Shown here: positions 37,682-51,925 of the stretch, piece by piece
Layout: each line of letters opens with the position of its first letter
Numbering within the stretch: position 1 is the first letter of the stretch
From: Chrysomallon squamiferum
Lineage: Eukaryota > Mollusca > Gastropoda > Neomphalida > Peltospiridae
Reading direction: 5' to 3'
Assembly: GCA_012295275.1 (NCBI GenBank)
Contig: CM022679.1
Span: 5,571,657-5,635,656, forward strand
Length of the DNA: 64,000 bases
Made by a program: the position numbers and the translations under genes
The notes under the pieces: generated by a model
Told to the model about the DNA's origin: nothing
The model's input: only the letters and a program-made list of their open reading frames with translations
Databases searched by the model: none

Positions 37682-40600
37682 GTTATTTCTGATTTTTGCT
37701 ACTGTCTGAGAAACCAAATAATAATAATAATTTGTAAATAAATCTAAAGTTTATACGTATATATTACTGAGCCATTCTAGAAAAAGTTACAGTTCACTGA
37801 ACTTTATTGCAGAAATTGGCTTGAGTGACAAGACATTAGCACAAGATATACGTTTTAAAAACAATGTTATCCTGACTAGGAAGAGCTGTGGACATCGTTT
37901 ACCTTTCCATTGAGAGAAAAGGACAGTCACATATCATCACCTTATATTCACTAATTAGGCTAAATAGAAATCATAGATTGATGGCTGTATTATAAAATAT
38001 ATTCATGATTTTCTTTAGTAAGTGTATTTGAGTGAATGACGTTTTTCCATATTAGTCCATGTAACATAGGCAAATTTTCATGAATTGGTACCACTGAGAT
38101 GGACAAAGGCTCATAGCATTTTCTTGATGGGTATATGTATATAGATAATAAAATGAGGTGATGGCCTTTCATATTGAGAAGCTTTCTATCATTTTCACCT
38201 GAAATTTTTCTCAGGATGAGCTTAGGCTGGTACTATCAGATCAAAGAAAACAGGTGACCTACTTTTATACATGCCAATAATAATCTTTTTAGAAGGTATC
38301 TAATGCCAAGAACACTTCGTAATAAACATTTTGAGTGTTTATTTGTTCTAATGTAGTATTAATGATAAGATAAATTTGATATATCAACAATACCTGGGAA
38401 AACTTACCTTCTTTAATATCATAAAATTATCTTTAAATATTTACCTTGGCTGGTTTCTATCACTTTCATTATTTTTCTTTATGGCTGAAAATGAATCCCT
38501 GATGCAGTTTCCGGCCATTTTGAGATCTGGTTTTGGCAAATATTCCAAAAGGTAATGAGTTAAACCTGAAATCTCAAAATGTTTTAGTTTGACCCAAAAC
38601 TCTGATCTTTTCACCTCAGATGGTCAACCTTTGAGGTTTATATGCATATTATAATGTAGAATTGATAGAGGAATACAAAACACAATCTTCAGGATGAAAA
38701 TGATAGAAAGCTACTCGGTGCAAATGGCTATCCTTTCATTTTATTATCTAAATAGACCTCTCAAGAAAACACTATGAGCCTTTCTCCCTCTAGGTGGTAC
38801 CAAATTCTGCTAAATCCATCCTTAAATATATATTTTTTTATTTATATAAAATATTTAAAATTTATAAATAGACTAGTTTACATTATAGGAATATTTTACA
38901 TCATTTTTAGCCAAGAAAATAAGTGCCAGTCAGCTTCTGGGTTTGGCTCTTGAGTGGAACTGCTGTGACATTGCCAGGAATGAAATCCTCAACAAAAAAA
39001 ATAAGCAAAACCCAGAGGTAACTTAATTATTTTCATCTTCAAGACATTTTATTTTAAATAGTTTCAGTTTGCAGTATATACTTTACTAAACCATATTAGT
39101 GTTAAACAAATACAAAAAGTGATGAAATACTACATAATGTTGAATGCATTCTGGAGTTCAGAATGGTGATTCTCAAGCCTATCTCAAGATAAATCAAGCT
39201 CATAGTTTTGTATTTTGTTTTTCTAAAAAGTGGTCAACTTTTATTATAGTAATAATATTAATAATAATAATAAAAAGTTGATAAAATGTTCAACATAACA
39301 TTATTACCTATTTCACTTATGAAAGATTTGTCATTCCTTGCTCAGACATAACAAGATAAAAAAGATGTAGTTTATTAATTATTTCTTTATATTTTTATTT
39401 CTATTTCCATTTTTATGTACATTCTAATTACTTTATATTATTATTGTTATTATTATTATATTATTATTTATTTATTTGTTTTTAATTCAGAAAATAAATT
39501 TAAATGGTGCAATGATGACGGCTCTTGAGAAAGATAAAGCAGACTTTGTAAATCTTTTCATTGACAGTGGTGTTAGCTTAAAGAAGTTTTTGACCATTAA
39601 AACCCTTCATAGTCTCTATTTAAAAGTAAGTTAAAATTACCTATTGTTATTATTAGTTTAAAAAAAATGGAAATTACTGTCTATTATTATTATTTTACTG
39701 TTATTTCTTTATTTTTTAAAATTGTTTTATTTATCTTAATGGGTTTTTTTAATTAATATTCATGTTGTTGTTGTTTATTTATTTATTTCTCATCTGTTAA
39801 AGTTACTTTTCAATTATTTTTCATTTCTTCTATTATTTATTTTTTAATTTTTTATTTGGGACATTTTCATATTATTTTTTTTTTTTTTTTTTTTTTTTTT
39901 TCAAGCTTTATGAGAACAATAAAGACACCCAGGCACTGTTTATTCATAGTCTGATTCGCAATCTCAGGGTAAGTACTTAGATTATCTAACAGGCTCTCAC
40001 TGACCAACCACATCACCTTACAACTGGTAGATCATGGGACCCTCCCCCCAGCAAGAGATTTTACACAGAGAATGTAAAAAAATATAATACAATCTTAACA
40101 ACTTCTTCTAACAACCTTTTCTAACCATCTTTTTCTAGTTTGTTTATTTATATTTATTTTTTTGTTGTGTTGTATGTTGCTTTTATTTTGTGTATTATGT
40201 GCTCTTGAATTATCGTATTACATTACATTATAGTTATCTTCAAAAACCAACAACCAAGTGTTGTTGAGAAACTTCAGTGAACTCATTATGTTCTTGCTCA
40301 AACAATATCCATTTGACTTCTACTCAGGTATGCATTCCATAGACTATACTATTCAGGCCACTTTTGTATTTCTGAGAGTCAGTGTTAAGAAATGAAGAAT
40401 GAACTAAATAAATAAATTTTAAAAATACACAAAAATTTGTAAAATCACCATCATCTGTGACATTTAAACATAATTTATAGAATTTTCTCAATCTTATACT
40501 TCTATTTTCTTATTAACTTAGTCAGTGTGCAAATTAATTGAAAGTGACTAAATCAACAAGAAACAAAAGTTCATTTGCAAAGATTTTTTTTTTTTTTAAG

Positions 40601-41088
40601 TTTAAAAATTTCATTTTTTATTTGTGTACATTTTCATTGTTGATTTTTGTTTTGGAGTGCTGATTTTTATTTTTATTTTTATTTGTTTATTTGTTTATTT
40701 ACATATATACATATATATATATATATATTATATATATATATATATATATATTTGCTTCTTAGTACAGTTGTTTTGATTTTTTTTTCTCTTTCTAAATTTT
40801 ACAGATGAAAAATATAAAGTATATGATGAACAGAAACTATCACAGGGTTGGTATCATTTTTTCCCTGTTCTTATAATAACATTTGTCCTCTTCAGACCTG
40901 TAAATTTAGGTTTTCTGTCAGAGATGTGTTTTAATATACTCTGTCTAATTTCTAAGTGACTAAAAAAAAAAGAAACAAATGTTCATTTACTAGGGTTTTG
41001 TACATTTTTTAAATTTTACTTCATTTTTCATTTGTATACATTTTAATTGTTGATTTTTTGTTTTGGAGTGCTCATTTAGGTGGGGTTT

Positions 41089-41119
<31 letters not shown>

Positions 41120-41176
41120 GTATTTGTTTATTTTCTTTATATATATATGTGTGTAGGTAGGGAGGTAGGTGTGAGA

Positions 41177-41212
<36 letters not shown>

Positions 41213-41221
41213 CAGAGAGAC

Positions 41222-41260
<39 letters not shown>

Positions 41261-42004
41261 GACAGACAGACAGACAGAGAGACAGACAGACACTGCTTTA
41301 TAACTGAGGACATTGTTTTGGGGTTGTTTTTTTGCAGACAAACGTAAATCTGAAAAGGAACCACCAAAGGGTTGGTATCATTTGTTTTCCTGTTATATTG
41401 TACATCTTCTTCAGATGTGTAGAAAAGGTTTGTCATCAGTAGAATTATAAAACAATCACTACAAAGGCATATATGTCTGTATGACTGTACATCACAATAC
41501 TTGTTTTTCTTTTTTAATAAATATTTTAAATATTTTTGTAGGTTTATATATAACATAAATTCCTTCAAACTAATATTTACCAGTATAAGATTATCAACCA
41601 GAAAGTTTCTAGCATACAGCTTTTAAATTATAAGAAAGCACTAGCACAAATAAATATAAACTTAACTGCTATTATTCTTTAGTAACTAATGTTAAAGAAT
41701 TTATTATGTAGAAAGTTCTGCTTTTAGTAGGTAAAAATTTCATTAATTGCAGTATTAGAAAAAAATATTTTTTATAATTTAAAAAAACATTATTCTGTGC
41801 ACTACCAAGACAATTTCTTAACATTTTCTTTTACCAGTTTAGTATTGTTAGTTTTATTTAATATATTTTTATTTATTTTTTTTTTTTTGAATTTTTTTTG
41901 TCCAGTTGTATTTTTTTATTATTATTATTCATTTTTATTTATATTTATATAAAATATAATTATCATTATTTTTATTTTATTTTTGAATTTTTATTTCTAT
42001 TTTA

Positions 42005-42047
<43 letters not shown>

Positions 42048-45000
42048 TATTTTTTGTTCAGTTGTTTAGTGTTTTTGTTAAAAAGAACATTTTATTTCAT
42101 AGCTTTAGAATAAGTGACTTCTTTTGGTGTGTATTTTCAAATGTTTTGGCAGTGCATACATTAAATGAAATATATACTCACTTTAATGATATTATGCCTA
42201 AAAATAATTACCATAAAAACTGAAAACTGCAATCTTTTATTTTACTAAAAATAGCCATTTTTACTTCCCGAGTGTGAAATGTGTCATCATTATAACTAAG
42301 CATTATTAGAATACTTCAGAAATAAACACATTTACACATTCATGCACAATCATGCACCTAAGTAATGCACACATTTATACAAATGCATAGCATCACATAA
42401 ATGAATACATAACACATGTACAGAATTATAAAAACAATAACACAGATTTAAAGTGTACACATAAATGAACATGTATAAAACACATACACACACACAGATT
42501 GGTTTTGACATGTCATGGTGAAGCAATACATTGTTTGTATTATGCATCTCTGTTATATTTGATATATTTCTTCTGAAACCATTTTTTCTCATGTAGTGTT
42601 TAAGTATTGTAAATTTAGATCATTGGCCATGTACAGAATGATGTGATTTGTATTTCCATCTGTATATGTCTGTACTTTCAAAGTTATCTTTAGTTCTAAT
42701 ATTATTTAAAAAAAAATATGTTTCTTAATTTTTAATTTTTATTTTTAATTTTAATTTTTTTTTTGATAATTGATTTGCTTAAATTCTTAGCCTTACATTA
42801 CAACACTTTATTAATTGAAAGAAGCTGACATAATCGTATTTGGATGTCAATTCCAGCTGTAATACTGAAAATATTAAACCTAAATCATACTGAATATGGC
42901 ACTGATTACTTTTAAATTAGTTTTTTATTGCAATTTTACTTATTAGATATTCTCTTTATAATTTACAAATTTTAACCATAATAAGCTTTATCAGTTTAAT
43001 TTTAAAAAGTAAATGAATAAATTTTACTAATTTTTATTATTTATTTTATTTTATTTGTCCAACATTATTGTTAATGTTGTTGTTGTTGATGTTTTTGTTG
43101 TTGCTGTTGTTGTTTTTACAGGTTGACCATACCTTAACCATAAATCACAAAAAAGGAAATATTTAAAATCTCAAAACTTTTTCGAGCAGCCATAATAGCT
43201 TAAAGTTTTCAAATAATCCTCTAAATGATCTTTAAACTTTTATTTCATTTACAGTTGATTTTTCCAACCCTGAACAAGATTTATTTCTCTGGGCTGTTCT
43301 CTTCAACCGCAGGAAAATGGCTGCACTGTTCTGGCAGCTTGGAAAAGACCAGTTAGGTAACAGAAACCTAAAATGTTGTCATACTGTATATGATAATATG
43401 GAATAGCAATAAACTGACTTGATATTAAACTACTGTGATTAGGATTTTTTTAAAGAAAATTTATTATATATTTTTCTTTGTTATTGTTGTAGTTGTTATT
43501 TGTTTTGTTTGTGTTTTTTTTTTTTTTTATGGGATTGTTTTTGTTCTGGTTGGAGGTAGCTTTTTATTTTGTCATGTTTATTATTTATTGCATCTTAGTA
43601 CAATATCAGTCATGCAAGAAGTGATAGATCCACAGATCAAATCTTCTCTCATCTCACTTTATTAGTTCCATTCAATCTTGTTCCTGGTTTTAATGTTTCA
43701 AAGTTTACTGTACATGCTTCTGTCTTAAACATAATCTTTAATCTTGTGCTGTTTCAGGAGCGGGGCTGATTGCCTCTGCCCTGCTGAAGTCTATGTCTAA
43801 ACAGGCTGAAATTAAGGAACAGCCAGAACTTAGTCAAAATCTGGCAAGTCATGCAGAGTAAGTAATCATTTCACCAACATTTAGTATGTTTGAAGTTTTT
43901 AATTAATGTTCCATTGAAAGAAATTTGTAAATATAAATCTCTTTGTGAGTTTGCAATTTTTAATTAATGTTCTATTGAAAGAAATTTGTAAATATAAATC
44001 TCTTATTCATATACTTTGTGAGTTTGCAATTTCTAATTAATGTTCTATTGAAAAAAAAATTGTTAATGTATTTCTGTTATCCACATGACTTGACCAACAG
44101 TGAGCAATATTTTTTGCATTCATTCCACTCAGTTGATCAGTAAAGTTCGGACAAATGTTGAGCTGGTCAAAGGAGATCTAAAGAAAACATAAAACAATAG
44201 TTAGGCCATGAAGCTAACTGCTATAGATATCATGCAGCAGATAGAAAGACAAATACTTATAAGTTATAATAGATTTTCTCTTAATAGTACAACATTGTGT
44301 CCTATACTTGTATTTGAAGATGAAAAAGAAAATCATGGGAAGCAAACCATACCAAAGAATTACCTAAAAATATTTTATTTAGTTGCATGTTAATGGAAAG
44401 ATTTTGCACAAAAAGCCTACTTCATAATAACAGTGATCTTTGGCATTGCTCTGGGCAATGTTGTCATGTACTACAAAACCAGAATCTGGAGTGTGCAGTA
44501 ATCTCACCTCAGAATGTCCAATAAGTGTACAAACCTTGTTTGCTGTGAGGTGCGACCTGTGATGTGGATGATGGAATAGTTATGATTAATGTCTGCAACT
44601 GAGCACACTGCCATTGGAAACACACCACTTTGGACCAGAATTCATGTAGATGGGAGGTCAGGATCGGTCCAACCTGATCAATCAGCTCAAGAGCTAACAA
44701 CCATTGCTTTGTTTAATTTTGTCAAAAGCAAATATGGTAACTTATAGACTATATCTCTTGCTCTTGGGGCAGTGGCTAGGGTCAGACAGGTGATTTATAT
44801 TTTTACTGCCTGAGCCTGACTATATCAACCACGTATCCCTGGCATGACTCTCTGGTGGCTACCCATAGAAGTATGTCCCCCAGTTTGGACTTGATGGTGG
44901 GTGGGGGCATGGTTGATTAACTTTAATTACTCAGTTGTGACTGAACTAAAAAATAAATTTTACTCAACTCTCAATGGATCCCTGAAAAAGCATGTATACC

Positions 45001-48000
45001 GAGGTTATCTTCTGATGAAATCAAAATGTATTTCTTTTAAAACCTGGCCAAGGCTGCTCGCCATTGCATCTGCTAATGACAAAGCCTTGAAAAAAAAATG
45101 TTGCCTTTTGCGATACAGAAGGGGCTCCAAGGTTTGGCTGGTGAACCTAAACATGTTAAGAAACTGTAGAATGCTCATTCCAAAAATTTACTTTAGTCAA
45201 GAATTTTGTATGGAATATCTATTAGAGTCAGTCTGCACAACATTGAATATACTGAAAGGAGTGATTCCGTGTAAGGATCTGGAATGTGTTAGTGAGGAAG
45301 AGATTTGCGATGGAACAATGAAGTATCTTTCTTCAAATATTTAATGTGCCCACTCTCCTAGATTCTGTGAAAGCAGTATTTTTCCATATTCCTGTTGTGC
45401 CATACATTCCAAACTCTCTACCACCTTTTAAATGTCACAAGTATGGACATGGACAGAATGCATGTTGTAAGAGACTGACATGTCCTCTATGTGGTCAGTT
45501 TGACTATGAAAGAAAGACATGTCAAAATGATAAGGCATGTATCAATTGTGGATGAAAACACTTAGCTTCTCGCAAGAGTGCTCAAAGTGGAAACTGGAAA
45601 AAATGGTACAACGTATTAAAGTTGAAAGAAAAATGTCTTTCCCTAAGGCTAGAAAGAATGGAAGAGTCATCTTCAACAGTGGTAGCAAGTAAATCATATG
45701 CTGCCGCTATTAGTGTGTCAACATGGCCATTTACACTGACTTAGCATGGCCAAACGGTGTAGATAAATTTAGAAAGATTTCTGATACTGAAAAAAAACAA
45801 AGAAACAGAATGCTAAAGTAAAAACACAAAACTCTTTGGATTCTAAAAATCTTTAAAAGGGCTGATCTGTTGGGCTGCCAGGTGCAAGCAAGCCTCCTTC
45901 TGAAAAAAATACCAAGAAACAGTAAGGACACGTTTTCAGAAAGATTAATAGTCTGCTGAAAACCAACTGATTCTGACCATTAATCCTTACAAAACGTTGG
46001 ATGATATGGACGATCTGGCAGAAAACCTGACACAACCTCGAAAAAGCCAAAAGAAAAGTTAAACAACATACTTTTTTTTAATGACTAATTCAGTCATTCA
46101 ATGGAATTGCCATGAGCTTAGGCCCAATTTTGATGAATTGAGCCTTTTTGTTGTTAAACATAATCCCCTTGCAGTGTGTCTTCAGGAAACATTCCTTAAA
46201 GACACTGATCCTATTACTGTTAGGGGCTTTAGCCAGAATACACAATTGTGGGGCCCATAGCAAAACTTAGCATAGGCCCCTACCACTCGCTAGGTACAAA
46301 AGTAAATGCCCCTCCCTCAACCCATGCACACTATTATCATAATTTTACATTCAACATAAACATACCTTAATGTTTGAACAATCAGTCAGATGTATTGTTG
46401 AAACAAAAGGAATCTTGCCAACAGTATTAAAAACCAATGCAAATGCCATTAAACTATAACGTAACCCCGAAAACATGGGTAAGAAATGAAGCCAGTAGAT
46501 AAGTGTGATTCAGGCTCAGATTAAGTTATATATCATGCCTTCCAGTTTTATATATGCAAGGTCTTTTATAATGGAAGTTGTGTCAACAGTTTTCAACAGT
46601 TCGCATTTGATGTTCATCAATGTCAGCATATTTAAACGTTTTTCTCCCATCATTGTTCTTTGTGCATTTTGTATGCAGTGCAGTTTGAAAAATGAACACT
46701 CCCCCGTGCATTTTGTAACCATCATACACAAATACATGTGTAGCATTATTTCAGTATTACTAAAACATGACTGCATGTTGTGATCTCTGATGAAACGGTG
46801 TATGAGCAACTCCCAGCATTTTTATTTTAAAAAATTAAATAAAAATTAGAAAAGGTGATCCGCAGAGCCCATAGCATTTGCTACATCTGCTACACTGTTA
46901 ATCCAGCACTGCTCATAGTATAGTTACATTAAATACCAACTTACAGGCTGTGGCTGTTAAGATCACAGTTCATAAAACTATAACTTTATGTTCAAATTAT
47001 TTACCTCCTCACAATCATTTCAGTTTTAACCCTCAAGACCTCCAAGATCTCATAGACCAACTGCCATCTCCTTTTATTCTGATGGGACATTTCAGTGGTC
47101 ATCATAGGTTATGTGGATGTGAAGAGGTTAATAACAGAGGTCAACAGTTTGAAGACTTAATTCTCAAAAATGACTTGATCCTTTCTAATGATAAAAGTCA
47201 CACATATTGTTTTTCTTCTATAATGTACCTTCACTTCAATAGATTTTACCCTTTGTAGTCCATCAGTTTATCTTGATGTCTCCTGGAAAGTTGGTACTGG
47301 TCCTTGTAGTAGTGACCATATTTCCCATTTTCTTGGAGAATGATGGACCACACATTGCTAGAGCTAAGGCTTGCTTTACCCAGACATAACTGACACAGTA
47401 AGGTGCCATCTAGGAGGAAATATATTATCAATATCAATTCCCAAACATGAGTCAAATCTGTTTGAATAGGATCCAAAAAATAAAGGGAAAGGCATCCAGT
47501 AGCACTGTGTTCCATCTGTATGTCAATGATAGACATGTCACGTCTCACCATGACATTGCTAACATATTGGCAAATAACTTTTCTCATAATTCTTCTTCTT
47601 TCAGTACAGATGATTTTGCATCTGTACATAATAAAGTTGAAAAGCAGACTATTAATTTTTCATCTGATAATGCTGAAGTATACAATATGCCCTTCTCAGG
47701 ATGCTCTACATAGAGCTTATGCCATTTCTGCAACCCAGATGAAATATACTATCAGTTACTTAAACATTTACCCAGTTGTTCTCTCTTGCTTCCTCTAAGC
47801 ATTTTCAATAAAATCTGGATTTCTGGTAACTTTCCTTCTGATTGGAGGAAAGCAATTGTAATTCCTATTACACTGCATGGAAGTATGGGATAATGAAGGA
47901 CCTCCATGACTTCGGTACAGTTTTAAAGTAACTTTTTAAAAGATAGATCGTTAAAGTCCAGGTGGGATCTACTTTTTCTGATTTCTACCCACAAGAGATG

Positions 48001-51000
48001 GGTATAGCTCAAGGTAGTATCCTGTCAGTAACCTTATTTTCTTTGAAAATTAACAACATCACCCACTGTTTAAAACCTGGTGTCAATTGCTCCTTATATG
48101 TGAGCCACGATTACTTTTTGGGGGCTTATATTTGACAGGAAATTATCCTTCATCCCCTATCTAAAATATGTTAAAAACAAGGCCCTAATAGCCCTCAATG
48201 TTTTAAAAGTTATTGGCAATACTGAAAGAGGAGCAGACCAAAAGGTCTTTAATAAGATCTAAGTAGGATTATGGATGCATTGTACATGGGTCGGCATGCA
48301 GGTGCTACATCCCATAGATAACCAGGGACTCAGGTTTTGTCTTGGTGCATTCAAAACATCTCCTCTGCAGAGCTTGTACGTTGATGCACACAAACCTTAT
48401 TCGGATGCTAGACATGCAAAGCTTTCTGTCCAGTATGCTGCTAAAATAAAATCTTTACCAACACATCCTGCAAATGACATGATATTTGAAAACGTGAGGT
48501 TGCTTGATGTGAGGCTCAATGCCATTAAAACATTTGGTCTTCACATCAGGCAGTTTTTAACTAGTTCCATCATTGATTTTTCAAACATTTTGGAAACACC
48601 TACGCATTTTGTTCTTCCACCCTGGTGTGTTAAACCACCAAACATTGTGCTGGATCTTATGCATCTTAGAAAAGATAGCACAGATCCTATTATTTATCCA
48701 TCCTAAATTTGTTTAAAAATTTCTAAGAGTTACTGTATTTACCATAAATTATAATTTAAATAAACTGTGATGTCTTTTGACAAATTTTGAATTTTTATGT
48801 ATATTTACCATTTTGTTATTTTTAACTTTGTTTGACACCCACTAGCCGATATATATATATATAATTTTTTTTTTTTTTTTTTTCTTTTTTTGTGCTGCGA
48901 TGTGATTCGTCCATTCATTTACTGCACTGGAAAACTGGGGCATGAACTATAGAAAGTTAAAATATGAAATACTACATAGGAAACAATAAGCAATTAAGAA
49001 GAAAAAAAGAAGTAAAATGGATAAGTGATGTTATGTTTTTATTCCAGGTTGTTTGAAAGACGTAGCACAGAACTGTTGTCAGAGTGTTACAGTAGAGACA
49101 AGGAGATGTCACATCAGTTGTTAGTTCGAAAACTACCATCATGGCGAAAACTGACATTGTTCAATATTGCTGATACCTACAAAATGATGGACTTCATTGA
49201 ACATTCTTCGTGTCAAACAAAACTCAACAATATCTGGAAAGGTCACATAGTGCCATATACTTTACAGCGAAAGGTACACTTATTAAATATCTCACATGTT
49301 TAGAAATCATAACTGAGTAGCAAAACAGGAGTGAATATTAAGGTGATGTGAACTTTTTTCATATAGTGTATGCACATAATTTAAAGTTACTATGTAATTA
49401 TAATTTAAAAATAATTTCTGTTTTTTTTTATAAAAATATATGTATCTTGATTGAAATCAATACCACATTCTTTTTTTATCAGCAATTTCTAAATTCCAGT
49501 TGGAATATTTTCATACTTCTTCCTCTCTTTATAAGTTATTATTCAGTTTGATCCTTCTTTTCATAATGACTCTGTTATATCAGAATTGTTTGGCCTTGTT
49601 ACAGATCCTTTTTTGCGTGTTCTTTCCTATATTCCTACCTTTGATCAAATTCACTTCCAATGAGAAACCTATCAGCATCATTAAGACATGGGTCTGTAGT
49701 AACAAGGTTGGCTATGAGTGCATGTCTGCAACATCTGACTCTCAAAAGACACAAAATGCAGAATACAAAGTGACTCTGTTTTGCTGTGGTCCAGATAGTA
49801 TCAACATTCTATCTGCTTGGTTATATTTCTGTATTGCCCCAGTCACTAAATATTTCTTCAATGTGGTAGGTGTTTCTGAATAATGGTACATTCATTTATA
49901 ATTGTTTGATGTTGTGAAAATATTAGAGAAGCTGTTTTATTTTGATAAATAGTTATAATCCTTCTAAATTTATTGGTAATTTTTTTCCATTTTTTATTTT
50001 ATTGTTTTTCTTCCTTATCAGATTTTTGTTTTGTCTGTACCGTCGTAATTTTTACTTTTAAATAATTCAGATTAACCCACATTTTTTTGTTTGGTTAACT
50101 CCATCTCTCTTGGTTTGTCATTTTACTCTGTCTCTCTTTATGTAATGTTTTTGAAATCAGTGCAGACAAACAAAAATATAATTTCTGTTACTTTTTTCAG
50201 CTGTCCTACGTTGTGTTCCTAGGCATTTTCAGCTACTTTGTGTTGGTGGATCTCCGACCTGTGGCACAGCCACAGTCTCCATCCAAGTGGGAAATTATTG
50301 CATGGATCTGGATTGCTACCATGATCATTGAAGAAATAAGACAGGTGTGCAATCATTTATCTTAGATTAATCTTAATTAATGTCTGTTAAGGAAGGCACA
50401 AAAAATAAACTAAATCATTTTCTATGTCAACATGAGATCATTTTTGTTTTTTTTATTAGATAGATTTATTCTTATACTCTTGAAAACAAACAGACTAAAT
50501 GTTGTTGTTTTTTACTGTTCCTGGTTGTGTTGTTGTTGTTGTTGTTGTTTTGTTTTGTTTGTTTTTTTGTTGCTTATTTCTTTATGGTTGTTGTTTTGTT
50601 TTTCTGCAGAGAGGTCTTCATCAAATATAAAATATTTTACTTCATTCTTAAAATGTTTCTAGATTTTTATATATAATACATAAAATACAAGACATTTTAG
50701 TTTTTGTTTGCAATGAGTTGTTTCACATTTTTTTCTAGATGTTTATCCTTAATGAGCTCTCCTTCAAATATAGATATTTTACTTTTTCCTCAGTTTCTGT
50801 ATCTGATTTTGTTTTCCTCTCTTCATTTTCCTGCATGATAAACTTTCTTCAAATATGATACAATAATAATCTTTTTGATATTTTTTCCATACTCACTTAA
50901 ATATGGACTTTTTTTCCCTAGGTTCTTAACCGCAATGAGTACTCCATCAAATACAAGATTCTGAACTGGTTTTCTAACATCTGGAACAAGTTTGACCTAC

Positions 51001-51336
51001 TCATGTACAGCATGATGATTCTGTGCATCATTCTGCGTTTCTGTCTAATTACCTCAAACTTCAGCTGGGCTCGCAAAATGTACAGTCTGACACTGATCGC
51101 ATTTTATTTTAGATCCATGCAGTTCCTTCTCGCAGCAAAAAACATAGGGCCTAAAGTGATCATGATATATAGAATGGTAATGCAGAGATTAATTTCAAAC
51201 AATTCATCTGGAATGTAATAGTTGTTGTTGTTGTTTGTTTTGGTTTGTCTGTTTGTGCTTTGGGGTGTTTTTTTTTTTTTTTTTTGTTTGTTTGTTTTTT
51301 AAAATTAAATTCATTTGTTACTTTATTATTATTATT

Positions 51337-51386
<50 letters not shown>

Positions 51387-51890
51387 TAGCTTAATCTAAT
51401 TCTTTTAGCAATAATATGAACATTTATTTCTTACAATTACAGGTTTTAGTTGTTGTTTTTTAAATTATTAGTAGTTCAAAATTCTAATAGTAACTGTTAT
51501 GAATTTATGATTTATTTCTGTCTATGTATTTGTATTTGTTTTATTTATGAATACATACATTTGCAGATGTTATTTAATAATCTTTTATTAACTTATTTTT
51601 CAGCTCACTGATCTGATGTATTTCTTCTACATCTTCCTTGTGTTTGTGGTCAGTTTTGGCATTGCCTACCACATCAACATGTACCCAAATTCACCACAGT
51701 CATGGACAATTCTCAAAAATGTGTTACTGATGCCTTACTTACAGATGTATGGAGAACTTTTCCTAGAAAGAGTGGAAGGTAATTATTTTATTTTTTCTTA
51801 TTTGAGAAAACTGTCCAGTTAGAATCCTGATCTAACAGTGATGTCTGAAAGGGTCAGAGATAATAGATTTTTATTACAGCACCACCTATA

Positions 51891-51925
<35 letters not shown>

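Larger units (their letters stand above)
44490..48940 (+). mobile_element. Degenerate LINE (jockey/I-like) inserted in TRPM copy 2 intron 14
   Basis: Copies 1 and 2 align up to about 44489 (ccagaatctgga) and resume near 48945 (agaaagttaaaatat), so the whole block is a unit 2 insertion. In order: probable 5' UTR, ORF1 fragments with a zinc-knuckle region (44901-45557), endonuclease fragments (46081-46242, 46920-47225), reverse transcriptase fragments (47240-48160) and a C-terminal conserved block (48240-48709). Every domain is split by stops or indels, and no RNase H domain is visible. The superfamily is from domain order and motif feel only. Confidence 0.8.

Noticed and set aside
41063-41568. 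Open frames of RERE, QRQR or SLSL type
   Set aside because: Products of the GAGA/CAGA microsatellite in TRPM copy 2 intron 12.
46505-46809. Open frames on both strands, 92 and 97 codons
   Set aside because: They lie in the nested insertion inside the LINE, mirror each other and show no known motif.
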